Assembly (NCBI GenBank): GCA_002336765.1
Contig: DDES01000245.1
Location: 1 to 18,218 of the forward strand
Source: Novosphingobium sp. UBA1948
Lineage (GTDB): Bacteria; Pseudomonadota; Alphaproteobacteria; Sphingomonadales; Sphingomonadaceae
Direction: 5' to 3'
Length of the DNA stretch: 18,218 nucleotides
Shown piece by piece: positions 6,107 through 14,602 of this stretch. The notes under the pieces were generated by a model that was given only the letters and a program-made list of their open reading frames with translations, was not told where the DNA came from and searched no databases. Numbering within the stretch: position 1 is the first letter of the stretch; the number at the start of each line of letters is the position of its first letter. The position numbers were made by a program, and so were the translations under genes.

Positions 6107-6135
6107 CAGATAATCGGCTCAAATTCGCCCGTCAA
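6107..6135 (-). promoter_or_regulatory. Promoter of tRNA-Gln
   Basis: On the minus strand TTGACG (6130-6135) and TATCTG (6107-6112) are separated by exactly 17 bp. The predicted transcript start is about 15 bases before the tRNA. The stretch after the -10 is GC-rich (CCCGCCC), the discriminator type typical of stringently controlled stable RNA promoters. Confidence 0.65.
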
Positions 6136-6297
6136 GGGGGAATGTGCTAAAGATTGCAGGCCAGAACGCATGAAATGGGCGCGTGTCGCGCGGCTGCCTT
6201 GCATCCCCTCTTGCCGCCGCCCTGCGCGGGCGCTAGCATTGCGGCCAATAGATGCCCGCGCACATCCGCGGGGCCAACCGATTTCGAGTAAGACATT

Positions 6298-7713
6298 ATG
6301 GCGGATGAACTTCCGCCGGACGCGACCAATGCCCCCCGTCGCCGCGGGGAACCGTCTCGACGCCGCCCCCGCAAGGGCAGGCGCACGCTTCCCGTGGAAG
6401 GGGCAACAGGGCGCAACGCCGGTGATACACCGGATCGCGGAAATTCCGCGCCGGTGCCAAAGGGCCAGCAGGCCAACCAAGGGGCGTCCTCCGCCCCGTC
6501 CGGCCGCACCCCATCGCGCAAGCGACGGGGTGGTAAGCGGCGCGGTGCGCCCGCCACAGGGCAGACAACCACCACCAAAGCCAGTGCCAAGCCGCGCGAG
6601 GATCACCCCCGTCGCGCCCGCGCTCCCCAATCGGGTGGTCAGGGCGGCAAGCAGGCCCCCGGCCCCGCCTATAGCCAGAGCCATACACCCCACCACGCCT
6701 ATGCCGCGATCGATCTTGGCACCAACAACTGCCGCCTGCTGATCGCGCGGCCTGCGGGCGACAGTTTCGTGGTGGTGGATGCCTTCAGCCGCGTGGTGCG
6801 GCTGGGCGAAGGGCTGGCGCAGACAGGGCGACTGTCGGATGCGGCGATGGAGCGGGCGCTGGGCGCGCTGCGCATCTGTGCCGACAAGTTGCGGCGGCGC
6901 GGGGTCTATCTGGCGCGCTCGGTGGCCACCGAAGCCTGCCGCCGCGCCAGCAACGGGCCGGAGTTTATCGAGCGCGTTCGCCGAGAGACCGGCATCGCGC
7001 TAGACATCATCTCGGCCCGCGAAGAAGCGCGACTGGCCGTGCTGGGCTGCCATATCCTGCTGGAACCGGGCCACGGTCCCGCGCTGGTGTTCGACATTGG
7101 CGGCGGATCAACCGAACTGGTGTTGATCGAGCATGATGACCACGAATCGGGCATCCCGCGCATTCTCGATTTCGTGTCGATCCCCTTCGGCGTCGTCTCG
7201 TTGACCGAGAGTGTGCGCGCCGAGGAAGACCACCCCGAGATCCGCGCGCAGCGCTATGCCGATATGCGCGCGCATGTGGCCGATGGCTTTGCCGCCTTCG
7301 CCGCCCGCATCGCGCCTATGCGCGAAGGGCTCGAGCACGATCACGGCCCCCTGCGCCTGCTGGGCACCAGTGGAACGGTCACCACGCTGGCCAGCGTCCA
7401 CCTCGATCTGCCGCATTATGACCGCAGTCTGGTCGATGGCTGCATCGTGCCTACCCACCGCATGCGCGGCATCACCTCCCGCCTCTCCACGCTCAATGTC
7501 GAGGGGCGGCGCGAAGTGCCCTGCATCGGGCGCGAACGGGCAGATCTGGTGGTGGCGGGCTGCGCCATCCTCGACACGATCCTCGATCTGTGGCCCGCCA
7601 ACCGCCTCGGCGTGGCCGACCGCGGCATCCGCGAAGGCATCTTGCGCAGCCTGATCGGCATTTCCCCCCATCTTGGCCCCACCGCGGGCGACACTACGGG
7701 AGCACGCCCATGA
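6298..7713 (+). CDS. ppx: Ppx/GppA family exopolyphosphatase / pppGpp phosphohydrolase
   Basis: A 471-residue protein whose residues 134-455 form the actin-like ASKHA phosphatase fold: phosphate-1 loop AIDLGTNNCRLLIA (137-150), ATEACRRASNG (210-220), phosphate-2 loop FDIGGGSTE (265-273), and GTSGTVTTLA (356-365). The family hydrolyses inorganic polyphosphate and/or converts pppGpp to ppGpp, and sequence alone does not decide which. The first 130 residues are low-complexity and strongly basic (runs of Arg, Gly, Pro, Lys, Gln) with no recognised domain, as often seen in alphaproteobacterial members. The stop overlaps the rlmE start (ATGA). The ATG at 6298 has only a weak purine-rich site upstream, so a later start within the basic tail is possible. 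Confidence 0.9.
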   Translation: MADELPPDATNAPRRRGEPSRRRPRKGRRTLPVEGATGRNAGDTPDRGNSAPVPKGQQANQGASSAPSGRTPSRKRRGGKRRGAPATGQTTTTKASAKPREDHPRRARAPQSGGQGGKQAPGPAYSQSHTPHHAYAAIDLGTNNCRLLIARPAGDSFVVVDAFSRVVRLGEGLAQTGRLSDAAMERALGALRICADKLRRRGVYLARSVATEACRRASNGPEFIERVRRETGIALDIISAREEARLAVLGCHILLEPGHGPALVFDIGGGSTELVLIEHDDHESGIPRILDFVSIPFGVVSLTESVRAEEDHPEIRAQRYADMRAHVADGFAAFAARIAPMREGLEHDHGPLRLLGTSGTVTTLASVHLDLPHYDRSLVDGCIVPTHRMRGITSRLSTLNVEGRREVPCIGRERADLVVAGCAILDTILDLWPANRLGVADRGIREGILRSLIGISPHLGPTAGDTTGARP

Positions 7714-8393
7714 GCCGTTCCGGACGCGATCCCGGCACCCGCGTAAAGACATCCAAGGGGCGCACCGCCAGTCAGGTGCGCTGGCTGTCGCGGCAGTTGA
7801 ACGACCCTTATGTAAAAAAGGCCAAGGCGGATGGCTATCGCAGCCGCGCAGCCTACAAGCTGGTCGAACTGGACGACAAATACGGGCTGGTCAAAGGCTC
7901 GCGCCGGGTGGTCGATCTGGGCGTGGCACCGGGCGGCTGGACGCAGGTGGTACGCCAACGCAGCCCGCAAGCCGCTGTGGTGGGGATCGATCTCTTGCCC
8001 ACCGATCCTATCGAGGGCGCGACCCTGTTCCAGATGGATTTCATGGCGGATGAAGCGCCCGATGTGCTGATGAAGGCGCTGGGCGGGGCGCCCGATCTGG
8101 TGATCTCCGACATGGCGGCCAACACCGTGGGCCACAAGCAGACCGACCATTTGCGCACGATGGGGCTGGTGGAAACGGCGGTGGATTTCGCAGTGCAGAA
8201 TCTGGCCAAGGATGGCGCATTTGTCGCCAAGGTCTTTGCCGGCGGCACCGATACCGGCCTGCTCAATATCCTCAAACGGCACTTCACCAGCGTCAAACAT
8301 GCCAAGCCGCCCGCCAGCCGCAAGGATTCCTCGGAATGGTATGTGATCGCGCAGGGCTTCAAGGGCCTCGGCGAGCCAGAGAGCGAGGACTAG
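7710..8393 (+). CDS. rlmE: 23S rRNA (uridine2552-2'-O)-methyltransferase RlmE (FtsJ)
   Basis: A 227-residue FtsJ-type methyltransferase that places a 2'-O-methyl on U2552 of the 23S A-loop with SAM, a late step of large-subunit assembly. The SAM loop is VDLGVAPGGWTQ (68-79), and the K-D-K-E catalytic set is Lys50 (RAAYKL), Asp134 (SDMAANTVGH), Lys174 (VAKVF) and Glu209 (SSEWY). The N-terminus is basic, as expected for RNA binding. The ATG at 7710 overlaps the ppx stop. The in-frame upstream start at 7590 would add an unconserved Arg/Pro-rich leader. Its stop overlaps the stop of the convergent amidotransferase gene. Confidence 0.96.
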   Translation: MSRSGRDPGTRVKTSKGRTASQVRWLSRQLNDPYVKKAKADGYRSRAAYKLVELDDKYGLVKGSRRVVDLGVAPGGWTQVVRQRSPQAAVVGIDLLPTDPIEGATLFQMDFMADEAPDVLMKALGGAPDLVISDMAANTVGHKQTDHLRTMGLVETAVDFAVQNLAKDGAFVAKVFAGGTDTGLLNILKRHFTSVKHAKPPASRKDSSEWYVIAQGFKGLGEPESED

Positions 8394-9091
8394 TCCAGCC
8401 CTGCCAGCCATTCGGCAATCATCGCCTGCCCAGCGGCCACCGCACGACGACCGTGGGCGGCATGGGCCGCGCGCAGACTGCCCTCGCAGGTGCCCGCCTT
8501 GGCGATATAATCGCGCCCCTGCTCCACCCACGCGTCGAAACGGGGGTCTAGCCCCATCTCGGCATGGAATTGCAGCGCCAACAGGTTTTTGCCTCGGCGG
8601 AAGGCCTGATGGGCATAAAGCGGGGTTGAACCGAGCAATTCGACCCCTGCGGGCCGCGTAAACGTGTCGCCATGCCAGTGCAGCACCGGCACATCGGCGA
8701 TATGGCGCAGCGGGCTGTCCTTGCCATTGTCGTTCAGCGCCACGGGATGGAAGCCCACCTCTTTGGCCGGCCCCGCATAGACTTCGGCCCCCAGCGCGGC
8801 CGCCACCATCTGCGCCCCGAAACACACGCCCAGCGTAGGCCGGTCCGCCTCCAGCCGCAGCGCAAGGCGGCGCAACTGGCAGCGGATCCACGGATGCTGT
8901 TCCTGTTCGTAAACCCCCATCGGCCCGCCCATCATGATGAGCAGATCGGGCTCGCGCAGGTCGACGGTCGGAAAATGGTCATCGTCGACATCGACACGGT
9001 CGACATGATAGCCAGCCGCCTCGATCGGGGCACGATAGCCCGCCACGCCCTCATAGGGAACGTGGCGGATAATCAGGGCAGTCTTGGTCAC
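8390..9091 (-). CDS. Class I glutamine amidotransferase-like protein (GMP synthase-type domain)
   Basis: A 233-residue stand-alone class I glutamine amidotransferase domain. The nucleophile elbow is GVCFGAQ (Cys90), and the His-Glu pair is in LQFHAEM (His176, Glu178), so the triad is complete. MMGGPMGVYEQ (53-63) is the oxyanion-hole region. Stand-alone members of this group are annotated as GMP synthase-like or gamma-glutamyl peptidases, and the acceptor is unknown. It starts with GTG (9091) with only a weak GAGAA upstream. It lies 24 bp after cysK on the same strand, so it is probably cotranscribed and may act on a thiol or glutamyl compound, though that is speculative. Confidence 0.88.
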   Translation of the reverse strand: MTKTALIIRHVPYEGVAGYRAPIEAAGYHVDRVDVDDDHFPTVDLREPDLLIMMGGPMGVYEQEQHPWIRCQLRRLALRLEADRPTLGVCFGAQMVAAALGAEVYAGPAKEVGFHPVALNDNGKDSPLRHIADVPVLHWHGDTFTRPAGVELLGSTPLYAHQAFRRGKNLLALQFHAEMGLDPRFDAWVEQGRDYIAKAGTCEGSLRAAHAAHGRRAVAAGQAMIAEWLAGLD

Positions 9092-9115
9092 GGCGTTCTC
9101 GTATGGTTTCTGCTC

Positions 9116-10036
<921 letters not shown>

Positions 10037-10120
10037 TGGGACTTCCTCCTTTTGGCGCTGGCCCGCCGCCTGTGATGCGCGCAGGATAGGCTCCCGCCCG
10101 CACCCCGCCAGTGGCGATTT

Positions 10121-10136
10121 CTTGAGTGGTCTCAAG
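10121..10136. promoter_or_regulatory. Inverted repeat upstream of cysK
   Basis: CTTGAG-TGGT-CTCAAG is a perfect 6-bp inverted repeat with a 4-bp spacer, 85-100 bp upstream of the cysK GTG. Its size and position suit a dimeric regulator site. Which regulator is unknown. Confidence 0.35.
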
Positions 10137-10218
10137 TCCTGCTTTGCACCAAGTGTGGCGCCCCGTCGCGCCGCTGTCCAGCCGGATAGCGCCAGTCATT
10201 GCCTGTTCACGATTTGGC

Positions 10219-10237
10219 GTTAAGATCATTGCTTAAC
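10219..10237. promoter_or_regulatory. Inverted repeat before the LOG-family gene
   Basis: GTTAAG-ATCATTG-CTTAAC is a perfect 6-bp inverted repeat with a 7-bp spacer, ending 17 bp before the ATG at 10255. It could be an operator. It looks like a CtrA site at first, but the two TTAA blocks are 9 bp apart rather than 7. Confidence 0.35.
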
Positions 10238-10254
10238 AAGAGTCGAAAGAAGCA

Positions 10255-11142
10255 ATGACCGAAGAAGAAAAGAGACTGTCGCGCCGCCGTTTTTACAAGG
10301 CCGAACAGGAAGCGGGTTTCGTCGAGAAGCACGATACCCACACCGCCCAGACACAGAGCGCCAGCTACAAGCTCGCCTTTCGCGACACCGAATTCCTGCT
10401 GCGCGAGGAATTGCGCCCGGTGCGCTTCCAGCTCGAACTGCTCAAGACCGAAATGCTGCTCGACGAAGCGGGCATCGGCTCGACGCTGGTGTGCTATGGC
10501 TCGGCGCGCATTCCCGCACCCGAAATGGTCGAGGCCAAGCTGGCCGCCGCCAAGACGGACGAGGACCGCGCGATTGCCCAGCGTCTCGCCGCCAACGCCA
10601 AATATTACGAGGAAGCGCGCAAGCTGGCCCGCATCGCCAGCCAATGCGCTATTGTCGAGAAGGGTATGCGGCAATTCGTGATTTGTTCGGGCGGAGGCCC
10701 CTCGATCATGGAAGCCGCCAACCGCGGCGCTGCCGAAGTGCATTCGGAGACGATCGGCCTTAACATCGTGCTACCGCACGAACAGGCGCCCAATCCCTAT
10801 GTCACCCCGCGTCTGGCCTTCCAATTCCACTATTTCGCGCTGCGCAAGATGCATTTCCTGCTGCGCGCCCGCGCGGTGGCGGTGTTCCCCGGCGGTTTTG
10901 GCACATTCGACGAATTTTTCGAGCTGCTGACCCTGATCCAGACCGGCAAGATGAAACCGATCCCGATCCTGCTGTTCGGCGGCGAGTTCTGGGACCGCGT
11001 TGTCAATTTCGAGGCTTTGGTGGAGGAAGGCGTTATCAACCGCGCCGATCTTAACCTGTTCACCCGCGTCGAGAGCGCGGAAGAAGCATGGGGCCACATC
11101 ACCCGCTTTTATGACCTGGACTGCGGTCCGGCAGAAGGTTGA
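10255..11142 (+). CDS. LOG-family protein (lysine decarboxylase-like, TIGR00730 type)
   Basis: A 295-residue Rossmann-fold protein of the LOG family. The signature PGGFGTFDE (212-220), SGGGPSIME (145-153) and RKMHFLL (197-203) are the nucleotide-binding and catalytic elements. LOG enzymes release the base from nucleoside 5'-monophosphates (cytokinin riboside phosphates or AMP-like substrates); despite older names they are not decarboxylases. The first 75 residues plus a charged insert (about 88-125) make it longer than the short about 190-residue LOGs, so it belongs to the longer bacterial subgroup whose substrate is less certain. The ATG at 10255 has a purine-rich AAAGAAG just upstream. Monocistronic by layout. 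Confidence 0.88.
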   Translation: MTEEEKRLSRRRFYKAEQEAGFVEKHDTHTAQTQSASYKLAFRDTEFLLREELRPVRFQLELLKTEMLLDEAGIGSTLVCYGSARIPAPEMVEAKLAAAKTDEDRAIAQRLAANAKYYEEARKLARIASQCAIVEKGMRQFVICSGGGPSIMEAANRGAAEVHSETIGLNIVLPHEQAPNPYVTPRLAFQFHYFALRKMHFLLRARAVAVFPGGFGTFDEFFELLTLIQTGKMKPIPILLFGGEFWDRVVNFEALVEEGVINRADLNLFTRVESAEEAWGHITRFYDLDCGPAEG

Positions 11143-11160
11143 ACACGGAGCGCCTGACGG

Positions 11161-11186
11161 GGCGGGTCGGTTCGTCCGGCCCCGCC
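11161..11186 (+). terminator. GC-rich hairpin after the LOG-family gene
   Basis: GGCGGGTCGG pairs with CCGGCCCCGCC around TTCGT, with one bulged base, starting 19 bp after the stop. No T-run follows, so at best it is a weak terminator. Confidence 0.35.
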
Positions 11187-11223
11187 GCTCGTCCGCTAAC
11201 GCCAAAAGGGGCCGTTAACGCGC

Positions 11224-11260
11224 AAAAGGAAAGGCGCGCAGGGATTGCTCCCCACGCGCC
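11224..11260 (-). terminator. Intrinsic terminator of the small lipoprotein gene
   Basis: On the minus strand GGCGCG...CGCGCC (11233-11238 with 11255-11260) plus an inner GGGA/TCCC pairing form a hairpin followed by TTTCCTTTT. It lies about 40 bp after the lipoprotein stop. Confidence 0.65.
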
Positions 11261-11298
11261 CAATACCTTCCGGTAATCTGGCGCTTGCGCGCCGCAGA

Positions 11299-11487
11299 TT
11301 ACTTGGCGGCTTCGGTCGAAGCAGCTTCCGGAGCAGCCGAGTCAGCCGAGGTGGCTTCAACAGCCGATTCAGCCGAGGTGGCTTCGACGGCCGATTCAGC
11401 CGACGAGGTGGCTTCTTCGGTCTTCGAGCAAGCGGCGAGCGACAGAGCGGCGCCAGCAACGGCAGCGGCGAAAATGATCTTGCGCAT
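11299..11487 (-). CDS. Small Ala/Glu/Ser-rich lipoprotein with tandem repeats
   Basis: A 62-residue lipoprotein precursor. The signal peptide starts MRKIIFAAAVAGAALSLAAC, with a lipobox LAAC that puts the lipidated cysteine at residue 20. The mature 43 residues are low-complexity and acidic: SKTEEATSSA, then two copies of a nine-residue unit with ESAVEATSA, then ADSAAPEAASTEAAK. The ATG at 11487 has AAGGA seven bases upstream; the in-frame codon at 11517 lacks this and would spoil the signal peptide. No enzymatic domain is present. By size it may be an outer-membrane or periplasmic spacer-type lipoprotein, but I cannot name a function. Confidence 0.82.
   Translation of the reverse strand: MRKIIFAAAVAGAALSLAACSKTEEATSSAESAVEATSAESAVEATSADSAAPEAASTEAAK
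11340..11420 (-). repeat. 27-bp tandem repeats inside the lipoprotein gene
   Basis: Three 27-bp periods: 11340-11366 and 11367-11393 agree at 24 of 27 positions, and 11394-11420 starts the same way but carries a 3-bp insertion (CGA) and then diverges. Each unit encodes nine residues, so gain or loss keeps the frame. Confidence 0.75.
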
Positions 11488-11764
11488 GTGTTTATCCTTG
11501 AACAGCGAGTGGACCACGCGCGGACACTACCCCATTTGTGTGGTTACCCACCTCGTGGCGCGCCGTGCGGAAAGCCTACCGCAGGAGTAGACTTCACGGG
11601 CCAAATAAACGGCTTGTGCGCGCTATGCAAGCGGGTAGTCACATTTTCCCGCAACCATCCGTCGCATTTTATCGCAAAGCGCGAAAACCCGCGGGTGTCA
11701 AAAGAGCGGGGAAAGCCGCTTTTCTGCCCTTTGCGCGAGGCTAAACCGGCCCTATGACAGGATC

Positions 11765-14602
11765 ATGCAAAAAAGGCCGCATCTCTATCTGGTCGACGGT
11801 TCGGCCTATATTTTCCGCGCTTACCACCGCTTGCCGCCGTTGACGAACCCCGTCGGCACACCGGTGGGGGCTGTTTTCGGCTATACCACCATGCTGTGGA
11901 AACTGGCCGAGGATTTGCACAAGGCCGACGGGCCGACCCATCTGGCGGTGATTCTCGACAAGGCGGGGAAATCCTTCCGCAACGATATCTACCCCGCCTA
12001 CAAGGCCAATCGCCCCCCTGCGCCGGAAGATCTCGTCCCCCAGTTTCCCTTGATTCGCGATGCCACGCGCGCCTTCTCGCTGCCGGTGATCGAGGAGGAA
12101 GGGCTGGAGGCCGACGACCTGATCGCCTCCTATGCCCGCGCCGCCAACGACTCCGGCTGGGATGTCACCATCGTCAGTTCCGACAAGGATCTGATGCAAC
12201 TGGTGGGTGACCACGAAAATGGTTCGCGCACCGACATGCTCGATACGATGAAGTCGCTGCGTATCTTCATCCCCGAGGTGGCGGAGAAATTCGGCGTCAC
12301 GCCCGAAAAGGTCGGCGATGTGCTGGCGCTGATGGGCGATGCAGTGGACAATGTGCCGGGCATTCGCGGCATCGGCCCCAAAACCGCGACCAAGCTGATA
12401 CAGGAACACGGCGATCTGGAGACCACGCTGGCCGCCGCGCCCGCGATGAAGCCCTCCAAATTGCGCGAGAGCCTGATCGAGCAGGCCGACATGGCCCGCC
12501 TGTCGCGCGTGCTGGTGGCGCTCAAGGAAGACGCCCCCCTGCCCTTGCCCCTCGAAGCCTTTGCGCTTGGCGAGATTCCGAAGGAGCCGCTGGCCGCTTT
12601 CCTCGAAACGCATGGCTTTACCAGCCTGCTGAAACGCCTCGACGCAGGGCGCGGTAGCCCCGAACGCAAGACGCAACTGCATCCGGCCAAAGCCGCGAAT
12701 GCCAGCGCCGCCCCCGCCGCCGGTGCCGCGCGACAGGACGCCGCCGCCCTGCCCCCCATCGACCACAGCGCCTATGAATGCGTGCAGACGATGGAAGCAC
12801 TGGAGGCCTGGATCGCCCGCGCCTTCGCCGCCCGCGTGGTGGCTTTCGACACCGAAACCAGCGCGCTCGACGCCATCGGCGCCGATCTGGTGGGCATCAG
12901 CCTCGCCACGGGGCCGAATCAGGCCTGCTATATCCCGCTGGGCCACGGCGGCAGCGACATGTTCGCCGAAAAGCCGCAGCAGATCGACCGTAAGGTCGCG
13001 CTGACCGTGTTGCAGCCTCTGCTGGAATCGGATGCTGTGCTCAAGGTGGGGCAGAACATCAAATACGACCTCAATGTGCTGGCGCGGCACGGCATCACCG
13101 TTGGCCCCATCGACGATACGATGGTGATGAGCTTCGATCTCGATGCGGGCCGCAGCGAGGACGGCATCGGGGGCGGCCACGGTATGGACGAACTCGCCCG
13201 CCGCCATCTGGGCCATACCTGCATCGCCTTCAAGGATGTGTGCGGCACCGGCAAGAAGCAGATCAGCTTTGCCGAAGTCCCGCTCGACCGCGCCACCGCC
13301 TATGCCGCCGAGGACGCCGATGTCACATGGCGACTGCACCATCTGCTCAAGCCGCGCCTGTCCTTCGAAGGCGGCACGCGGATCTACGAACGCGTGGATC
13401 GCCCGCTGGTACCTGTCGTGGCGCAAATGGAGCGGCACGGCATCAAGGTGGATCGCGAGCGGCTGGCTGGCCTGTCCACGCAATTTGCCGAGGCCATCGC
13501 CGGTCTGGAAGGCGAGATCCATGCGCTGGCAGGCAGCCCCTTCACCATCGGCAGCCCCAAACAATTGGGCGAGATCCTGTTCGAGCAGATGGGGTTGAAG
13601 GGCGGCAAGAAGGGCAAGTCGGGCCAATATTCCACCGACCAGTCCGTGCTGGAAAAGCTGGAGGCGGACGGCGTGCCCATCGCGCGCAAGGTGCTGGAGT
13701 GGCGCCAGCTCGCCAAATTGCGGAGCACCTATACCGAGGCGCTGCAAGCCGCGATCAGCCCCGTCACAGGCCGCGTTCACACCAGCTACAGTCTGGTAGG
13801 CGCACAAACGGGCCGTCTGTCCTCGACGGAGCCCAATTTGCAGAACATCCCCATCCGCACCGAAATCGGCCGCCAGATCCGCGATTGTTTCGTGGCCGAG
13901 GCGGGGAATGTGTTGCTGGCGGCGGACTATAGCCAGATCGAACTGCGGCTTGCCGCGCATATGGCCGATGTGCCCGCGCTCAAACAGGCCTTTGCCGATG
14001 GCGCCGACATTCACGCCGCCACCGCGCAAGAATTGTTCGGCGAGGTGAACCGCGAGACGCGCGGGCGCGCCAAGACCATCAATTTCGCCATCCTCTATGG
14101 CATCAGCCGCTGGGGCCTTGCGCCGCGCCTTGGCGTGACGCCCGAAGAGGCGCAGGCGATGATCGACACCTATTTCGCCCGCTTCCCCGGCATCCAGCGC
14201 TATATCCACGAAACGCTCGAGGGCGTGCGCGAGAAGGGCTATTCGGAGACGTTGTTCGGACGCAAATGCTGGTTCCCGCGCATCGGCTCGAAAAATCAGG
14301 CCGAACGGCAAGGCAGCGAACGCGCGGCCATCAACGCCCCCATTCAGGGCACCTGCGCCGATATTATCAAACGCGCGATGGCCCGCATGGGACCGGCTCT
14401 GGTCGAGGCCGGTCTGCCGCAGGTGCGCATGCTGCTTCAGGTGCATGACGAACTGGTGTTCGAATTGCCCGAAGGCGATGTGGAAGCCGCCCGCGCGGTG
14501 ATCGGGCGGGTGATGGCCGAGGCGGCCCTTCCCTCGGTCGCGATTTCGGTGCCGCTGGGTGTGGAAATCGGCGTAGGCGCCAGTTGGGGGGCCGCGCATT
14601 GA
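11765..14602 (+). CDS. polA: DNA polymerase I
   Basis: A 945-residue full-length Pol I. The 5'-nuclease domain covers about 1-295 (YLVDGSAYIFRAYH, EEGLEADDLIAS, SSDKDLMQLV, GDAVDNVPGIRGIG). An Ala/Pro-rich linker follows at about 300-333. The 3'-5' exonuclease is intact: Asp362-Thr-Glu364, NIKYDLNVL, and Tyr513/Asp517. The polymerase domain (about 545-945) shows motif A LLAADYSQIELRLA (Asp721), the O-helix RGRAKTINFAILYG (Lys770, Phe774, Tyr778) and motif C QVHDELVFE (Asp895). It removes RNA primers and fills gaps in replication and repair. Phe774 at the Phe762 site predicts normal discrimination against dideoxynucleotides. The ATG at 11765 has AGGA upstream. The stop overlaps the MscS-like gene start. 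Confidence 0.98.
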   Translation: MQKRPHLYLVDGSAYIFRAYHRLPPLTNPVGTPVGAVFGYTTMLWKLAEDLHKADGPTHLAVILDKAGKSFRNDIYPAYKANRPPAPEDLVPQFPLIRDATRAFSLPVIEEEGLEADDLIASYARAANDSGWDVTIVSSDKDLMQLVGDHENGSRTDMLDTMKSLRIFIPEVAEKFGVTPEKVGDVLALMGDAVDNVPGIRGIGPKTATKLIQEHGDLETTLAAAPAMKPSKLRESLIEQADMARLSRVLVALKEDAPLPLPLEAFALGEIPKEPLAAFLETHGFTSLLKRLDAGRGSPERKTQLHPAKAANASAAPAAGAARQDAAALPPIDHSAYECVQTMEALEAWIARAFAARVVAFDTETSALDAIGADLVGISLATGPNQACYIPLGHGGSDMFAEKPQQIDRKVALTVLQPLLESDAVLKVGQNIKYDLNVLARHGITVGPIDDTMVMSFDLDAGRSEDGIGGGHGMDELARRHLGHTCIAFKDVCGTGKKQISFAEVPLDRATAYAAEDADVTWRLHHLLKPRLSFEGGTRIYERVDRPLVPVVAQMERHGIKVDRERLAGLSTQFAEAIAGLEGEIHALAGSPFTIGSPKQLGEILFEQMGLKGGKKGKSGQYSTDQSVLEKLEADGVPIARKVLEWRQLAKLRSTYTEALQAAISPVTGRVHTSYSLVGAQTGRLSSTEPNLQNIPIRTEIGRQIRDCFVAEAGNVLLAADYSQIELRLAAHMADVPALKQAFADGADIHAATAQELFGEVNRETRGRAKTINFAILYGISRWGLAPRLGVTPEEAQAMIDTYFARFPGIQRYIHETLEGVREKGYSETLFGRKCWFPRIGSKNQAERQGSERAAINAPIQGTCADIIKRAMARMGPALVEAGLPQVRMLLQVHDELVFELPEGDVEAARAVIGRVMAEAALPSVAISVPLGVEIGVGASWGAAH

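Noticed and set aside
7416..8891. A 491-codon minus-strand frame across ppx, rlmE and the amidotransferase gene
   Set aside because: It crosses three well-supported genes on both strands and gives a low-complexity product.
10219..10237. CtrA binding site before the LOG-family gene
   Set aside because: The two TTAA blocks are 9 bp apart, whereas CtrA full sites have 7. Kept only as an unnamed inverted repeat.
11741..14599. A 952-codon open frame on the minus strand covering all of polA
   Set aside because: It mirrors polA exactly in extent, its product is His/Gly/Arg-rich without any domain, and polA has every catalytic motif. GC-rich codon bias explains the open antisense frame.
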